Source: Dehalococcoidia bacterium
Lineage (GTDB): Bacteria > Chloroflexota > Dehalococcoidia > Lucifugimonadales > Lucifugimonadaceae
Length of the DNA: 64,000 nucleotides
NCBI GenBank assembly: GCA_014239735.1
Contig: JAAZYI010000010.1
Span: forward strand, 1-64,000
Direction of reading: 5' to 3'
In this document: piece by piece, positions 26,941 through 38,553 of the stretch
Layout of the letters: each line of letters opens with the position of its first letter
Position numbering within the stretch: position 1 is the first letter of the stretch
Notes under the pieces: model-generated
What the model saw: the letters and a program-made list of their open reading frames with translations, nothing else
Database searches by the model: none
Told to the model about the DNA's origin: nothing
Made by a program: the position numbers and the translations under genes

Positions 26941-27326
26941 TCTGGCCACTGAATTAGTTCAAGTCTTACATTTCCAGGAGTTTTAATAAAAGCTATTTGC
27001 ATTCCGTTTGGCATATCAATAGGGCCTTCAGCTAATGTTGCGCCCATGCCTTCTAATCTAGATATATCAGCATTGATATCGGAGGAATCAAATCCAAAAT
27101 GCTCAAGTCCATAATGTGGATCAGCATCGCTAGGTCCTAGCTTTTCATTTGTTCTTTCACCAGAAATATTTACACGCAAACCATCTTCACTTTCGCATGA
27201 AATAAATCGATCTCCAACTGCACGAACTTCATTGCTTGTTATCTTAAAATTAAATGCTTTCACAAACCAATTAGCATCAGTTTCAGGGTCATTGCTTTTA
27301 AGGTGTATATGATTAATTTTATACAT
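26937..27326 (-). CDS. VOC-superfamily (glyoxalase/dioxygenase-like) protein
   Basis: 129 residues, two beta-alpha-beta-beta-beta units. The metal ligands are probably His7 or His9 in INHIHLKS, His in LEHFGF and Glu in RLELIQW. This is glyoxalase/bleomycin-resistance/extradiol dioxygenase fold; the reaction cannot be assigned. It heads a short gap before the degenerate IMPase-like gene on the same strand. Confidence 0.82.
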   Translation of the reverse strand: MYKINHIHLKSNDPETDANWFVKAFNFKITSNEVRAVGDRFISCESEDGLRVNISGERTNEKLGPSDADPHYGLEHFGFDSSDINADISRLEGMGATLAEGPIDMPNGMQIAFIKTPGNVRLELIQWPD

Positions 27327-27349
27327 TTTTTTCCTCTCTTCTAATTTTT

Positions 27350-28171
27350 TTATTGCTTAATTTTATACATTAATTTGTCATGGGCATCAGGCCATCCATA
27401 TATAAACCATTCAGGCGTATTGTTTTTAAAATCATTCACATTAAGTTCATTCCCTTTGATGTCAGTAGATTTAATTCCTAATTTATTTCCTATTAATATT
27501 AATGCCCCGACATGTTCTAGAGAAATTTTATAAATAGCCATAATTGGTAAATTTCCTTTAATTATCTGAGACCCAGGATAAACCGCTGAGGCAAAAGAAT
27601 TCACATATGAAAAATTTTTTATCCAATTTAGTTTGTTTTTGAATAAATCCACCCAATTTCTACCAGACTCTATTTCTAAGCATATCGTCATATCATCTAT
27701 TTCTGGAAAATTATTTTTTGGGATTAAAATAACTCCATCTTTATAAACATTTTTTTCATCACAATAAATAATTTCATTTGATGAAGGGCACATTATAGCT
27801 CCAACTGAAGAATTATTAGAAGAAAAGAAGGAGACAGTTAGGCCCCAAGTTTGCATAGAATTGCTAAATGGCACTGTTCCACATAGAGGGTCTACGGCCC
27901 AAAATTTTTCATTGTCAGCAAAAGAAAACTGTTCTGTAGATTCTTCTGAAAGTATAGGAAATGAAGATTTAGACTTGATTGTTTCAATTATAATTTTTTC
28001 TGAAATTAAGTCTGCCTCAGTTACTAGGCCGGCTTTATGTTTGTTCCATTTTTTCATATCAGAGATAACATTTTTCTCTTGAAAATTTTTCAATTTTTTT
28101 CCAGCTTTTTCAACTGCTTCTATACAAATTTTTAATTCTAAGCTGATAATATTTCCTTTACCTTTAAACAA
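27350..28171 (-). CDS. Inositol-monophosphatase-fold protein with degenerate metal site
   Basis: 273 residues from a TTG at 28171, overlapping the AcoX-like gene by 34 bases; a start nearer 28150 is possible. The fold is shown by LVTEADLISEK (about 49-59), ILSEES (Glu, about 73-78) and WAVDPLCGT (91-99). The canonical DPxDGT reads DPLCGT, so the second Asp ligand is Cys96, and the late WD motif is replaced by SLEHVGA. Two metal ligands are therefore lost or replaced, and phosphatase activity is doubtful. It may be a regulatory or repurposed protein linked to the dehydrogenase cluster. Confidence 0.7.
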   Translation of the reverse strand: MFKGKGNIISLELKICIEAVEKAGKKLKNFQEKNVISDMKKWNKHKAGLVTEADLISEKIIIETIKSKSSFPILSEESTEQFSFADNEKFWAVDPLCGTVPFSNSMQTWGLTVSFFSSNNSSVGAIMCPSSNEIIYCDEKNVYKDGVILIPKNNFPEIDDMTICLEIESGRNWVDLFKNKLNWIKNFSYVNSFASAVYPGSQIIKGNLPIMAIYKISLEHVGALILIGNKLGIKSTDIKGNELNVNDFKNNTPEWFIYGWPDAHDKLMYKIKQ

Positions 28172-29136
28172 TAAGGTCCATCTATATTTAATTTAACACT
28201 TATTTTTTGAGAAGAATTAAACTCAATTGTTCTCTCGCCATCTAATGCTACCGTCCCAGAAGATAATTTAACACTTATATTCTTATTATTATCAAATTCT
28301 TCCCATCCTAGGATTTCAATTTCTTCAATTTTTCCTGGAGCTATAGCTGACATTATTTTTTGGGGATTACTATAATCATTCTGACCTAGAGAAATGTGAA
28401 TGCCTTGATTAAAACTTAAATCTTTTTTTATTAAAGAGTATCCAATTGATGAAAAACCTATTCCTTCATAACTAACTTTAGATATAAAAATTTCATCAAC
28501 ATTTTTTATATCCCAAATTGCTCTAGATCCAATATAGGGAGTTCTAGAAATAACAACATCTACTAAAGAAGAGTCGGTTAATTTATTATTTTCATAAATT
28601 TCTAATTTTTTTTCCCTTTTTGAGTATTTTTCTATATTTTTTAATAAACAAAATTTAGCTGCAGCAATTCCGACAACAGTTCCTTCCAAATTTAAAGGAA
28701 ATAAATTGTTGGTTCCAGTAGAAACTGGCAGAATAGGAGTTTCTTTTATGTGTTTAGATACTAATCTACATGTTCCATCGCCACCAAAAACAATAATGCA
28801 CCCTACTTTATTCGCTTCCATTTCTTTCGCAGCTTGAATTGTTGTTTCTTCTGAGTCTAATATATTTGTATTTATTAAAATTGTTTCGATTTTTTCTGAA
28901 TACTGTTCTCTTGCTCTCCTAGATATATCGCTATAATCAGGCATTACATAAACTTTTTTAATGCCATAAGCAACTAGACCAGCATATAATTTTAAAATCT
29001 CATTAGACTTCATATGAGTTGATACTACAGAAGCATTTGCAACTAATCTTCTTATGTCTTTTCCTGATAAAGGATTTGCAATAATTCCAACAGATGAAAA
29101 ATCTCTATTTTTATCCATCAATGATTGAAGGTTCAT
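28138..29136 (-). CDS. AcoX-like ATP-NAD-kinase-family protein
   Basis: 332 residues with a kinase-fold signature FGGDGTCRLVSKH (about 117-129) and PVSTGTNNLFP (about 135-145), the GGDGT plus nucleotide-binding pattern of NAD/diacylglycerol kinases. The second domain contains VALDGERTIEF. AcoX proteins accompany acetoin dehydrogenase genes without a settled biochemical role. Here it directly precedes an E2, with a 26-base overlap, and two E1 genes, giving the aco-type order. Confidence 0.82.
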   Translation of the reverse strand: MNLQSLMDKNRDFSSVGIIANPLSGKDIRRLVANASVVSTHMKSNEILKLYAGLVAYGIKKVYVMPDYSDISRRAREQYSEKIETILINTNILDSEETTIQAAKEMEANKVGCIIVFGGDGTCRLVSKHIKETPILPVSTGTNNLFPLNLEGTVVGIAAAKFCLLKNIEKYSKREKKLEIYENNKLTDSSLVDVVISRTPYIGSRAIWDIKNVDEIFISKVSYEGIGFSSIGYSLIKKDLSFNQGIHISLGQNDYSNPQKIMSAIAPGKIEEIEILGWEEFDNNKNISVKLSSGTVALDGERTIEFNSSQKISVKLNIDGPYCLKVKEILSA

Positions 29137-30268
29137 TAATATTTTTAATTATTTCTTCTAAGAACTTTGCAGCAGGAAAGCCATCTACAACCCTATGATC
29201 AAAAGTGAGGCTAATATACGCTGCTTTTCTATCTTTCAATTCTCCTTGATCAATAAAAGGTTCGCTTAAAGTTCTTCCAATTCCTAAAATTCCTACTTGG
29301 GGAGGATTAATTAAAGGGTCAAAATAATCAACCACTGTTGATGAAAGATTTGTGATTGAAAAAGTTCCATCGCTAAAATGCTCTGGTTTAAAACCTGTTT
29401 TTTCAATTTTTGAATATTCCCTAATAATTTTCGCTATTTCAATTATTGATTTTTTTTCAGTATTTTTTATTACAGGAACCACTAAGCCTTGTTTTGCAGC
29501 AAAAGCATATCCTATATTGATATCATCAAAAGTTTTTATTTCATTATGCAAAAAATGAGAATTAAATATTGGATATTTTTTAATTGCATTACTTAAACAC
29601 TTTATTAACAAATCTTGAGAGGTTGGTCTTATTTTTTCTTGCCTCCATTCAGAAATTAATATTTTTTGATAATCATTAAATTTATCTAGTGCGACTTTTG
29701 ATACCAATGTAACAGCAGGAATCTCATTACTTTGTGACATTCTTTTAGCAATTACTTTTCTTATTCCTGAAATATTTTCAGATATCTCTGAAGATTTAGG
29801 ATTATCTGAATTAAAACTTTTTACATCATCATCTAGTATTCTGCCATTTGGCCCAGTACCTTTAATCAAAGATATGTCTACATTTAATTCTTTCGCTAAC
29901 TTTCTTGCTCTTGGAGTTATTTGAACAGATTCTTTTATTTTTTTTATTGCACTTTGTAATTTAATTTTAGAACTGTCTTCACTGTCTTCACTACTAGTTT
30001 CAGAATTATTTACTTCAGGCAAAGACTCATCATCACCAAGAATAATTGCTAGGATTTCTCCAACTTTTGCTACTTGGCCTTCTTCGTATAAGATTTTGCC
30101 AATTTTTCCAGATTCTGGGCTTTCTATCTCTGCATTAACCTTTGATGATTCTACTTCTACTAATTGATCTCCCTTTTTAACCAAATCACCTTCTTTTTTT
30201 AACCACTTTATGATTGTTGCATCATTCATACCCATGCCCCACTGAGGAAGATATACATTAGTAGCCAT
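29111..30268 (-). CDS. Dihydrolipoamide acyltransferase (E2) of a 2-oxoacid/acetoin dehydrogenase
   Basis: 385 residues. An N-terminal lipoyl domain has Lys43 in VESSKVNAEI, an acidic Ser/Glu-rich linker spans about 80-110, and the peripheral-subunit-binding domain is TPRARKLAKELNVD plus GTGPNGRI (about 117-150). The catalytic domain ends with TFDHRVVDG (His near 358). It transfers the acyl group from E1 to CoA. One lipoyl domain only. It is encoded in a row after E1-alpha and E1-beta; the E3 is probably LpdA at 48918-50324. Confidence 0.92.
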   Translation of the reverse strand: MATNVYLPQWGMGMNDATIIKWLKKEGDLVKKGDQLVEVESSKVNAEIESPESGKIGKILYEEGQVAKVGEILAIILGDDESLPEVNNSETSSEDSEDSSKIKLQSAIKKIKESVQITPRARKLAKELNVDISLIKGTGPNGRILDDDVKSFNSDNPKSSEISENISGIRKVIAKRMSQSNEIPAVTLVSKVALDKFNDYQKILISEWRQEKIRPTSQDLLIKCLSNAIKKYPIFNSHFLHNEIKTFDDINIGYAFAAKQGLVVPVIKNTEKKSIIEIAKIIREYSKIEKTGFKPEHFSDGTFSITNLSSTVVDYFDPLINPPQVGILGIGRTLSEPFIDQGELKDRKAAYISLTFDHRVVDGFPAAKFLEEIIKNINEPSIIDG

Positions 30269-30276
30269 AATTAACT

Positions 30277-31251
30277 CTATTCAAGTGTGCCTTTCACAGC
30301 ATTCATTATTTTTTCTTCTGTTGGAAATATAAGTGACTCCAAGGCTTGAGTAAAAGGTACATGAACTTGTTCTGCTGCAACTTTAGCTGGCGGAGCTTGT
30401 AAATTCCAGAAGCCTTGTTCGCTCACAATTGAAATTATTTCACTTGCGGCGCTACACACTTTATGAGCTGGGTCTACAACGACTAATCTTCCGGTTTTTT
30501 CAACAGATTCTAAAATTATTTTTTTATCTAAAGGGACAAGAGTTCTTGGGTCTATTACTTCAACAGATATCCCATCCTTTTCAAGCTTTTCTGCTGCATT
30601 CAATGCATGAATATTTCCTCCTGCTATTCCTACAACCGTACAATCTGTTCCTTCTCTCAATAATTTACCTTTTCCAAAGGGGATTAAAAGTTCTTTATCC
30701 TTATTATCTGGAACATCTCCTTTAATTCCCCCAAGATTCCCATCCTCAAAAATAATACAAGGATCGTTATCTCTAACAGCAGTTTTCATTAGTCCTTTTG
30801 CATCTTCAGGGAAAGTGGGAACAATTATCTTTATTCCAGGCATATTCATAAACATTGGATAGTTTCTGTCAGAATGATGGGCGGCGGCGGCATTATTATA
30901 GTACATTACTGCCCTTATTGTGACAGGCAATGATGCTTGGCCACCGAACATATATTTCATCTTTGCAAGCTGACTAATTAGTTGGTCCATGGCAACCCAC
31001 ATAAAACTAGTTAAAGTTTCAACAATTGGTCTCATACCAACAAGACTAGAGCCAACTGCTGCACCAATAAATCCATTTTCTGAAAGAGGAGTATCTAGAA
31101 CTCTGTTTTCTCCGTATGCTTCAAAAAGGCCTTTTGAAGCTCCATAAATTGAGGCTCTTACATCTTCGCCCATATAGTAAACTGAATCATCTCTTTCCAT
31201 TTCTTCAAAAATGGCTTGATTAAGAGCTTCTACATACATAATATTTTTCAA
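30277..31251 (-). CDS. E1 beta subunit, 2-oxoacid/acetoin dehydrogenase
   Basis: 324 residues of the transketolase-like E1-beta family: YVEALNQAIFEEMERDD at the N-terminus, MGEDVR, the TPP-pyrimidine-binding Glu region DTPLSENGFIGAAVG, and the C-terminal domain from about 200 with VEVIDPRTLVPLD. It forms the alpha2-beta2 E1 with the next gene. Near-identical family members serve pyruvate, acetoin or branched-chain acids; AcoX nearby favours acetoin. It lies 8 bases before the E2 gene and 14 after E1-alpha. Confidence 0.92.
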   Translation of the reverse strand: MKNIMYVEALNQAIFEEMERDDSVYYMGEDVRASIYGASKGLFEAYGENRVLDTPLSENGFIGAAVGSSLVGMRPIVETLTSFMWVAMDQLISQLAKMKYMFGGQASLPVTIRAVMYYNNAAAAHHSDRNYPMFMNMPGIKIIVPTFPEDAKGLMKTAVRDNDPCIIFEDGNLGGIKGDVPDNKDKELLIPFGKGKLLREGTDCTVVGIAGGNIHALNAAEKLEKDGISVEVIDPRTLVPLDKKIILESVEKTGRLVVVDPAHKVCSAASEIISIVSEQGFWNLQAPPAKVAAEQVHVPFTQALESLIFPTEEKIMNAVKGTLE

Positions 31252-31265
31252 TTTATTTTCTCCAT

Positions 31266-32255
31266 TTATGCATATTCTATTGGGTCTGTGAAAAGATCAT
31301 CATACAATTCTTCAGGGGCAGGGAAAGGGCTTTTTCTTGCAAAATCAACTGCTTTTTCTACTGCAATTTTTTCTTTTTCTTCAATTTGGTCAAACTCTTT
31401 TTGTGTGATTATTTCTTGTTTTATCATATTGCTCTTCAGCACTTCAATAGGGTCTCTTTTTTTCCATTTTTCAACTTCCTCATCGCTTCGATATGACTGA
31501 TCCCTACGAACTGAAGCTAAGCCTAAAGAATGGTCCTCATACCTATAAGTTAATCCTTCAATAAGAGTTGGGCCCTCACCACTACGCGCCCTATCTACTG
31601 CTTCGCTTGTAGCTTCATACATAGCCAAAGCATCTTGACCATCTACTAGTACACCTGGAATTCCGTATGCAGAAGCTCTATCAGATATATGATCTACTGA
31701 AACAGAATCTTTATATGAAGTGGTGACAGCAAATTGATTATTTTCACAAACAAATATTACTGGAAGCTTCCATAAAGCGGCTAGATTCATTGATTCATGG
31801 CAGGCGCCTTGATTTGAAGCTCCATCTCCAAAAAAAACTAATGATATAAATTCTTCATTTTTTAATTTTGAGGCCAAGGCTGCCCCTGTTGCGACTGGAA
31901 CAGATGAAGCAACTATTCCAGATTCTCCAAGAATTCCTATAGAAAAATCTGCTAAATGCATTGAGCCCCCTTTTCCTTTGCAATAGCCATCTCGCTTACC
32001 AAATATTTCTGCCATCGCTTTATTAATATCTCCGCCTTTAGCTATAGGGTGTCCATGAGAACGATGGTTTCCAGCTATATAATCATCATCATTCAGCGCT
32101 ACACAAGAACCAACTGCCACTGCTTCTTCTCCAATATAAGTATGGAGGCTACCAACTATTTCTCCAGACTTCTGGCACTCTATTAAAGCAGACTCAAACA
32201 AACGGATTCTTATCATGCGGGTTAACATTAAGAATTGCTTTTCTTTGCTTATCAT
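31266..32255 (-). CDS. E1 alpha subunit, 2-oxoacid/acetoin dehydrogenase
   Basis: 329 residues with the thiamine-diphosphate motif GDGASNQGACHESMN ending in a downstream CENNQFAVTT, and the start ARMIRIRLFE-like ltrmirirlfES. HRSHGHPIAKG carries the loop histidines near the active site. It decarboxylates the substrate on ThDP and loads the lipoyl arm of E2. It is the first gene of the four- or five-gene aco-type run and divergent from gyrB across 109 bases. Confidence 0.92.
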   Translation of the reverse strand: MISKEKQFLMLTRMIRIRLFESALIECQKSGEIVGSLHTYIGEEAVAVGSCVALNDDDYIAGNHRSHGHPIAKGGDINKAMAEIFGKRDGYCKGKGGSMHLADFSIGILGESGIVASSVPVATGAALASKLKNEEFISLVFFGDGASNQGACHESMNLAALWKLPVIFVCENNQFAVTTSYKDSVSVDHISDRASAYGIPGVLVDGQDALAMYEATSEAVDRARSGEGPTLIEGLTYRYEDHSLGLASVRRDQSYRSDEEVEKWKKRDPIEVLKSNMIKQEIITQKEFDQIEEKEKIAVEKAVDFARKSPFPAPEELYDDLFTDPIEYA

Positions 32256-32355
32256 TTTGTATTATTTAGCATTCAATATTTAAGGATTTGTAGTTGGGAT
32301 AATTATATAATAAATAATGAACATTTAACTAATTTGGCCTAACTTAAACTAGTAA

Positions 32356-35162
<2,807 letters not shown>

Positions 35163-35192
35163 GTAAAATACCCCTTAAACAAATTTTTATCT

Positions 35193-35516
35193 ATGAATGA
35201 ATTAAATTCTAAAAGACTTGAAAATTACATACAAGAGGCAAAAGAAGTGTTGCTGGAAACTGAAATGCTATCTTATTCAATTAAAAATGGTTCTATAAAA
35301 TCAAAACTATCTGAAATTGTAATACCCAATTTAATTAATTTTATAACTTATTTAGAAGTTAAAAGGTTTGATAGAAAAGAAATAAATTTTTACATTAGGA
35401 AATGTCTTGAGGAGCTTAATGAAATAGCTGAATACAATAAACAAATGATGCTACTCACCTCAAAGTATAAAATAATTAAAGAAGATGCTAATTTGATAGT
35501 CGATTTGAAGCAATGA
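35193..35516 (+). CDS. Hypothetical helical protein upstream of ybeY
   Basis: 107 residues, mostly charged amphipathic helices (Glu/Lys/Ile/Asn rich) with no Cys and no membrane segment. I do not recognise the family. Its stop overlaps the ybeY start by 4 bases (ATGA), so it is translationally coupled to the rRNA-maturation gene and starts the ybeY-dnaX-ybaB-recR-recO-uvrA run. It is divergent from rhaM by 30 bases. Confidence 0.65.
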   Translation: MNELNSKRLENYIQEAKEVLLETEMLSYSIKNGSIKSKLSEIVIPNLINFITYLEVKRFDRKEINFYIRKCLEELNEIAEYNKQMMLLTSKYKIIKEDANLIVDLKQ

Positions 35517-36031
35517 ATAAAATTTTAATTTCCATAGATCAGGACTTTAAAAAAAGCATAAATAAAAAAAATATAAGAAATTGCATCATGTCTTCTATTA
35601 ACCATGGAGCTTTAGATAATTATGATGAATCAGTCTCTTTATCGATAACTTCCAATGAAAAATTAGAAGAACTCAATGATAATTTCTTAGGCAAAAAAGA
35701 GCCGACTGATGTTCTAGCATTCCCTTTTAATAATAATTGGAAGGAAGGAAAGGTCACTAACAAGAATATTGCTGATTATGAAAATTTTAAATATTTAGGA
35801 GATATATTTATCTCTTTTCCTAAAATAAAAGAACAAGCAAAAACACATAAAACTGGGATTGAATTAGAATTAAATATTATTCTTGCTCATGGAGTGCTGC
35901 ATCTCCTAGGTTATGACCATAAGAACAAAATAATGAAACAAAAAATGATAATAAAGACAGTTGAAATAATGAAACACTTAAAATTAGATCACATAAAGGC
36001 TAAACTATCATTAGAAAGCAGAAATGGATAA
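35513..36031 (+). CDS. ybeY: Endoribonuclease YbeY (rRNA maturation factor)
   Basis: 172 residues with the zinc motif HGVLHLLGYDH (His-x3-His-x5-His, about 123-133), preceded by LNDNFLGKKEPTDVLAFPF, the family's other conserved segment. It takes part in 16S rRNA 3'-end processing and ribosome quality control. The start overlaps the upstream hypothetical gene and the end overlaps dnaX by 8 bases. Confidence 0.93.
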   Translation: MNKILISIDQDFKKSINKKNIRNCIMSSINHGALDNYDESVSLSITSNEKLEELNDNFLGKKEPTDVLAFPFNNNWKEGKVTNKNIADYENFKYLGDIFISFPKIKEQAKTHKTGIELELNIILAHGVLHLLGYDHKNKIMKQKMIIKTVEIMKHLKLDHIKAKLSLESRNG

Positions 36032-37601
36032 TAGAGTTTTATATCAAAAATGGAGACCACTAACATTTAATGAGATTGTTGGGCAAGAACATATAACGCA
36101 GACCCTTAAAAATGCTATTAATCAATCTAGTACAAGCCACTCTTATCTTTTTTCAGGCCCCAGAGGGGTTGGCAAAACTACAACTGCAAGAATATTAGCA
36201 AAAGCATTAAATTGCACCAATTCTTCTAACTGTAATATGCAAGAAGTCGGAACAAGAAAATTTTGTGAAATTTGTACATCAATGAATGCCGGATCTATGA
36301 TTGATTTAATTGAAATAGATGCAGCATCAAACAGAAGCATTGACGACATAAGAGGTATTAAAGAAAAAGCGCTATTTGCTCCAAATATTGGTTCTAAAAA
36401 AATTTATATTATTGATGAAGCCCATGGGTTGACAGGCCCCGCACAGCAAGCCTTTTTAAAGCTTTTAGAAGAGCCTCCAGAAAATGTAGTTATTATACTT
36501 GCAACAACAGAAGTTGACGCATTGCCACTAACGATAATTTCTAGGTGCCAAAGATTTGATTTTAAAAGAATAGGCCACAAAGAAATCTCGAATCACCTAT
36601 CTATTATTGCTAAAGAAGAAGAAATTTTAATTGATGGTCCTGCGCTAGATCTGATATCTGTTAATTCCTCAGGGAGTCTAAGAGATGCCGAAAACCTCTT
36701 ACAACAAATTTCGTCAATTGGAGAAGAGACTATAAACGAAGAACATCTTCTTAAGTTTTTGGGTATTGGAACTTTTTCTTCTTCCTTAGAAATTCTTTCT
36801 TTAATTTTGGATAAAGAGCCTGATAAAGTTTTAGCTCTTATTCAAAATGAGGTTAATAATGGCACTGATCCTAAAATGATAAAAGACAGGTTGCTAAAAA
36901 ATTTAAGAGGTTTGATATACACAAAAAACAACCTTGCTAATCTTTTAGAAGAAACGGAACATACAATAGTAAAATATGCAGAATTATCCAAAAAATATTC
37001 TTTGGGAGATCTTAGTTCAGTAACTTCTATTATTTTAAATGCTAATGTCCCCTCTAACGAACACCCCCCTATAAGCTTAGAGGTTGCTATCATAGATGCA
37101 TGTTTCCATGGAAAGCCCGTCCAAGAGGTTGTGCAAGAAAATATAGAAGTTAAAAAACCTGCGCCCGTCCAAGAGGTTGTGCAAGAAAATATAGAAGTTA
37201 AAAAACCTGCGCCCGTCCAAGAGGTTGTGCAAGAAAATATAGAAGTTAAAAAACCTGCTTTTAAAGAAGAGTGGGATGAGGTTTGCTCCGCACTCAGAAG
37301 AGAAAAAGGAGATAAATATTTCCTGGGCGGCTTATTAAAATCAGTCTTGCCAGAAATTAAAGAAACCACAATTTCTCTCACTTTTAAAAGCAATACTATG
37401 AAGCAAAATTTCATAGACGAAATATCAAATGGCAAGGTTAGAGAAAAAGTTCAAGACACTATAAATAATTTCTTTAAAAAAAATCTTGAAATTTTAATTG
37501 AAGATACTGTTAATGGTGATAAAAAAGAACAGAACCCTCTAATAAAAACACCTATTGTTCAACATGCCATTTCAATGGGTGCAAAAATAAAAGATAAGTA
37601 A
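36024..37601 (+). CDS. dnaX: DNA polymerase III gamma/tau subunit
   Basis: 525 residues. Walker A is FSGPRGVGKTTTARILAKALNC, the zinc-binding Cys cluster includes CTNSSNC and FCEIC, Walker B is IYIIDEAHGLT, the sensor 1 region holds LATTE and the arginine finger lies in SRCQRFDFK. Domain III follows to about 360. Three exact 16-residue repeats (365-412, unit PVQEVVQENIEVKKPA) form a linker before a short domain (about 413-500). It loads the sliding clamp. No separate gamma-form frameshift signal is obvious. It lies within the dnaX-ybaB-recR-recO-uvrA operon. Confidence 0.95.
   Translation: MDNRVLYQKWRPLTFNEIVGQEHITQTLKNAINQSSTSHSYLFSGPRGVGKTTTARILAKALNCTNSSNCNMQEVGTRKFCEICTSMNAGSMIDLIEIDAASNRSIDDIRGIKEKALFAPNIGSKKIYIIDEAHGLTGPAQQAFLKLLEEPPENVVIILATTEVDALPLTIISRCQRFDFKRIGHKEISNHLSIIAKEEEILIDGPALDLISVNSSGSLRDAENLLQQISSIGEETINEEHLLKFLGIGTFSSSLEILSLILDKEPDKVLALIQNEVNNGTDPKMIKDRLLKNLRGLIYTKNNLANLLEETEHTIVKYAELSKKYSLGDLSSVTSIILNANVPSNEHPPISLEVAIIDACFHGKPVQEVVQENIEVKKPAPVQEVVQENIEVKKPAPVQEVVQENIEVKKPAFKEEWDEVCSALRREKGDKYFLGGLLKSVLPEIKETTISLTFKSNTMKQNFIDEISNGKVREKVQDTINNFFKKNLEILIEDTVNGDKKEQNPLIKTPIVQHAISMGAKIKDK
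37116..37259. repeat. 48-bp tandem repeat, three exact copies, inside dnaX
   Basis: Units at 37116-37163, 37164-37211 and 37212-37259 are identical apart from the last base or two of the third and encode PVQEVVQENIEVKKPA three times. The 48-base period keeps the frame. The repeat lies in the linker between the clamp-loader core and the C-terminal domain. Confidence 0.95.
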
Positions 37602-37614
37602 TAAGGAAGGCAAA

Positions 37615-37917
37615 ATGTTTAATAATGCAATGATGAAACAAGCAAAAAAGATGCAAGAAAAAATGAAAGAGGCGCAAGAAGAGATCGCTAAAATGGAAAC
37701 TGAAGGATCATCCGGAGGAATATCAATTAAAATGGTTGGGGGCAAAACTATTGAAGAAGTAACAGTTTCGGAGAAGATTTTTGAACAAAAAGATAAATCT
37801 TTGTTAGAGAAATTTATCAAGGATGCTGTGAATGATGCTACAAATAAAGCTGACAAGGCCGCCCAAAAAAAAATGAAGAAGGTTACTGGCGGAATAAAAA
37901 TCCCTGGCTTATTTTAA
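37615..37917 (+). CDS. YbaB/EbfC nucleoid-associated protein
   Basis: 100 residues: an N-terminal coiled helix rich in Met/Lys/Gln (MMKQAKKMQEKMKEAQEEIAKME), a central beta part (GGISIKMVGGKTIEEVTVSE) and a C-terminal helix ending KKVTGGIKIPGLF, as in YbaB family proteins. It binds DNA as a dimer; the gene almost always lies between dnaX and recR, as here. AAGGAAGG precedes the ATG. Confidence 0.93.
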   Translation: MFNNAMMKQAKKMQEKMKEAQEEIAKMETEGSSGGISIKMVGGKTIEEVTVSEKIFEQKDKSLLEKFIKDAVNDATNKADKAAQKKMKKVTGGIKIPGLF

Positions 37918-37920
37918 AAA

Positions 37921-38553
37921 ATGACTTCTGGCAATAACTCTCTTCCAGTAGAAGTACAAAAATTAATAATTGCTTTTTCTACGCTACCAGGCATAGGGCC
38001 CAAGACTGCTCAAAGATTATCGTATTTTGTCTTGTCTCAAAATAAAGAAGAAACATTAAAATTATCTGAAGCCTTAATAGAAGTAAAAGAAAACCTTAGT
38101 TTCTGCAAAACTTGTTGTTTTATTACAAGTGACAAAAATTCTGAAAGTTGCAGCTACTGCTACGAAAAAGATTCTGCTCAGATCTGTGTTGTAGAAAATG
38201 TGATAGACGCAATCACTATAGAAATGTCAGGGATTCATAAAGGCTCATTCCATGTTCTGCATGGCGCAATATCTCCCATAAACGGAATTGGCCCTGAAAA
38301 ATTAAAAATTGAGGAACTTATGAAAAGAATAAATAGAGGAGAAACCAAAGAAATAATTTTGGCAACAAATCCTACTTTAGAAGGAGAGGCAACTGGGATG
38401 TACTTAAATAAAATTATTTCTGAAAATTATAATAATATTAAACTTACTAAGCTTGCTAGAGGGTTGGCATCTGGAACAGATCTTGAATATTCTGACTTTA
38501 ATACTCTTTCTAATGCCTTTCAAAACAGAACATCTATTGATGAAACCAACTAG
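37921..38553 (+). CDS. recR: Recombination mediator RecR
   Basis: 210 residues. The helix-hairpin-helix is LPGIGPKTAQRLSYF (about 21-35), the zinc finger CKTCCFITSDKNSESCSYC (about 62-80), and the TOPRIM domain runs from ICVVENVIDAITIE through HVLHGAISPINGIGPE to ATNPTLEGEATGMYL. It works with RecO in loading RecA at gaps. Its start follows ybaB by 3 bases and its end overlaps recO by 14. Confidence 0.95.
   Translation: MTSGNNSLPVEVQKLIIAFSTLPGIGPKTAQRLSYFVLSQNKEETLKLSEALIEVKENLSFCKTCCFITSDKNSESCSYCYEKDSAQICVVENVIDAITIEMSGIHKGSFHVLHGAISPINGIGPEKLKIEELMKRINRGETKEIILATNPTLEGEATGMYLNKIISENYNNIKLTKLARGLASGTDLEYSDFNTLSNAFQNRTSIDETN

Noticed and set aside
36842-37435. Minus-strand ORF with repeated Cys/Thr/Trp segments opposite dnaX
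   Set aside because: It is the complement of the dnaX tandem repeats and has no start signal.
38453-38539. Longer N-terminus for RecO
   Set aside because: The extra 29 residues are read from within recR in another frame; RecO homology starts right after the ATG at 38540.
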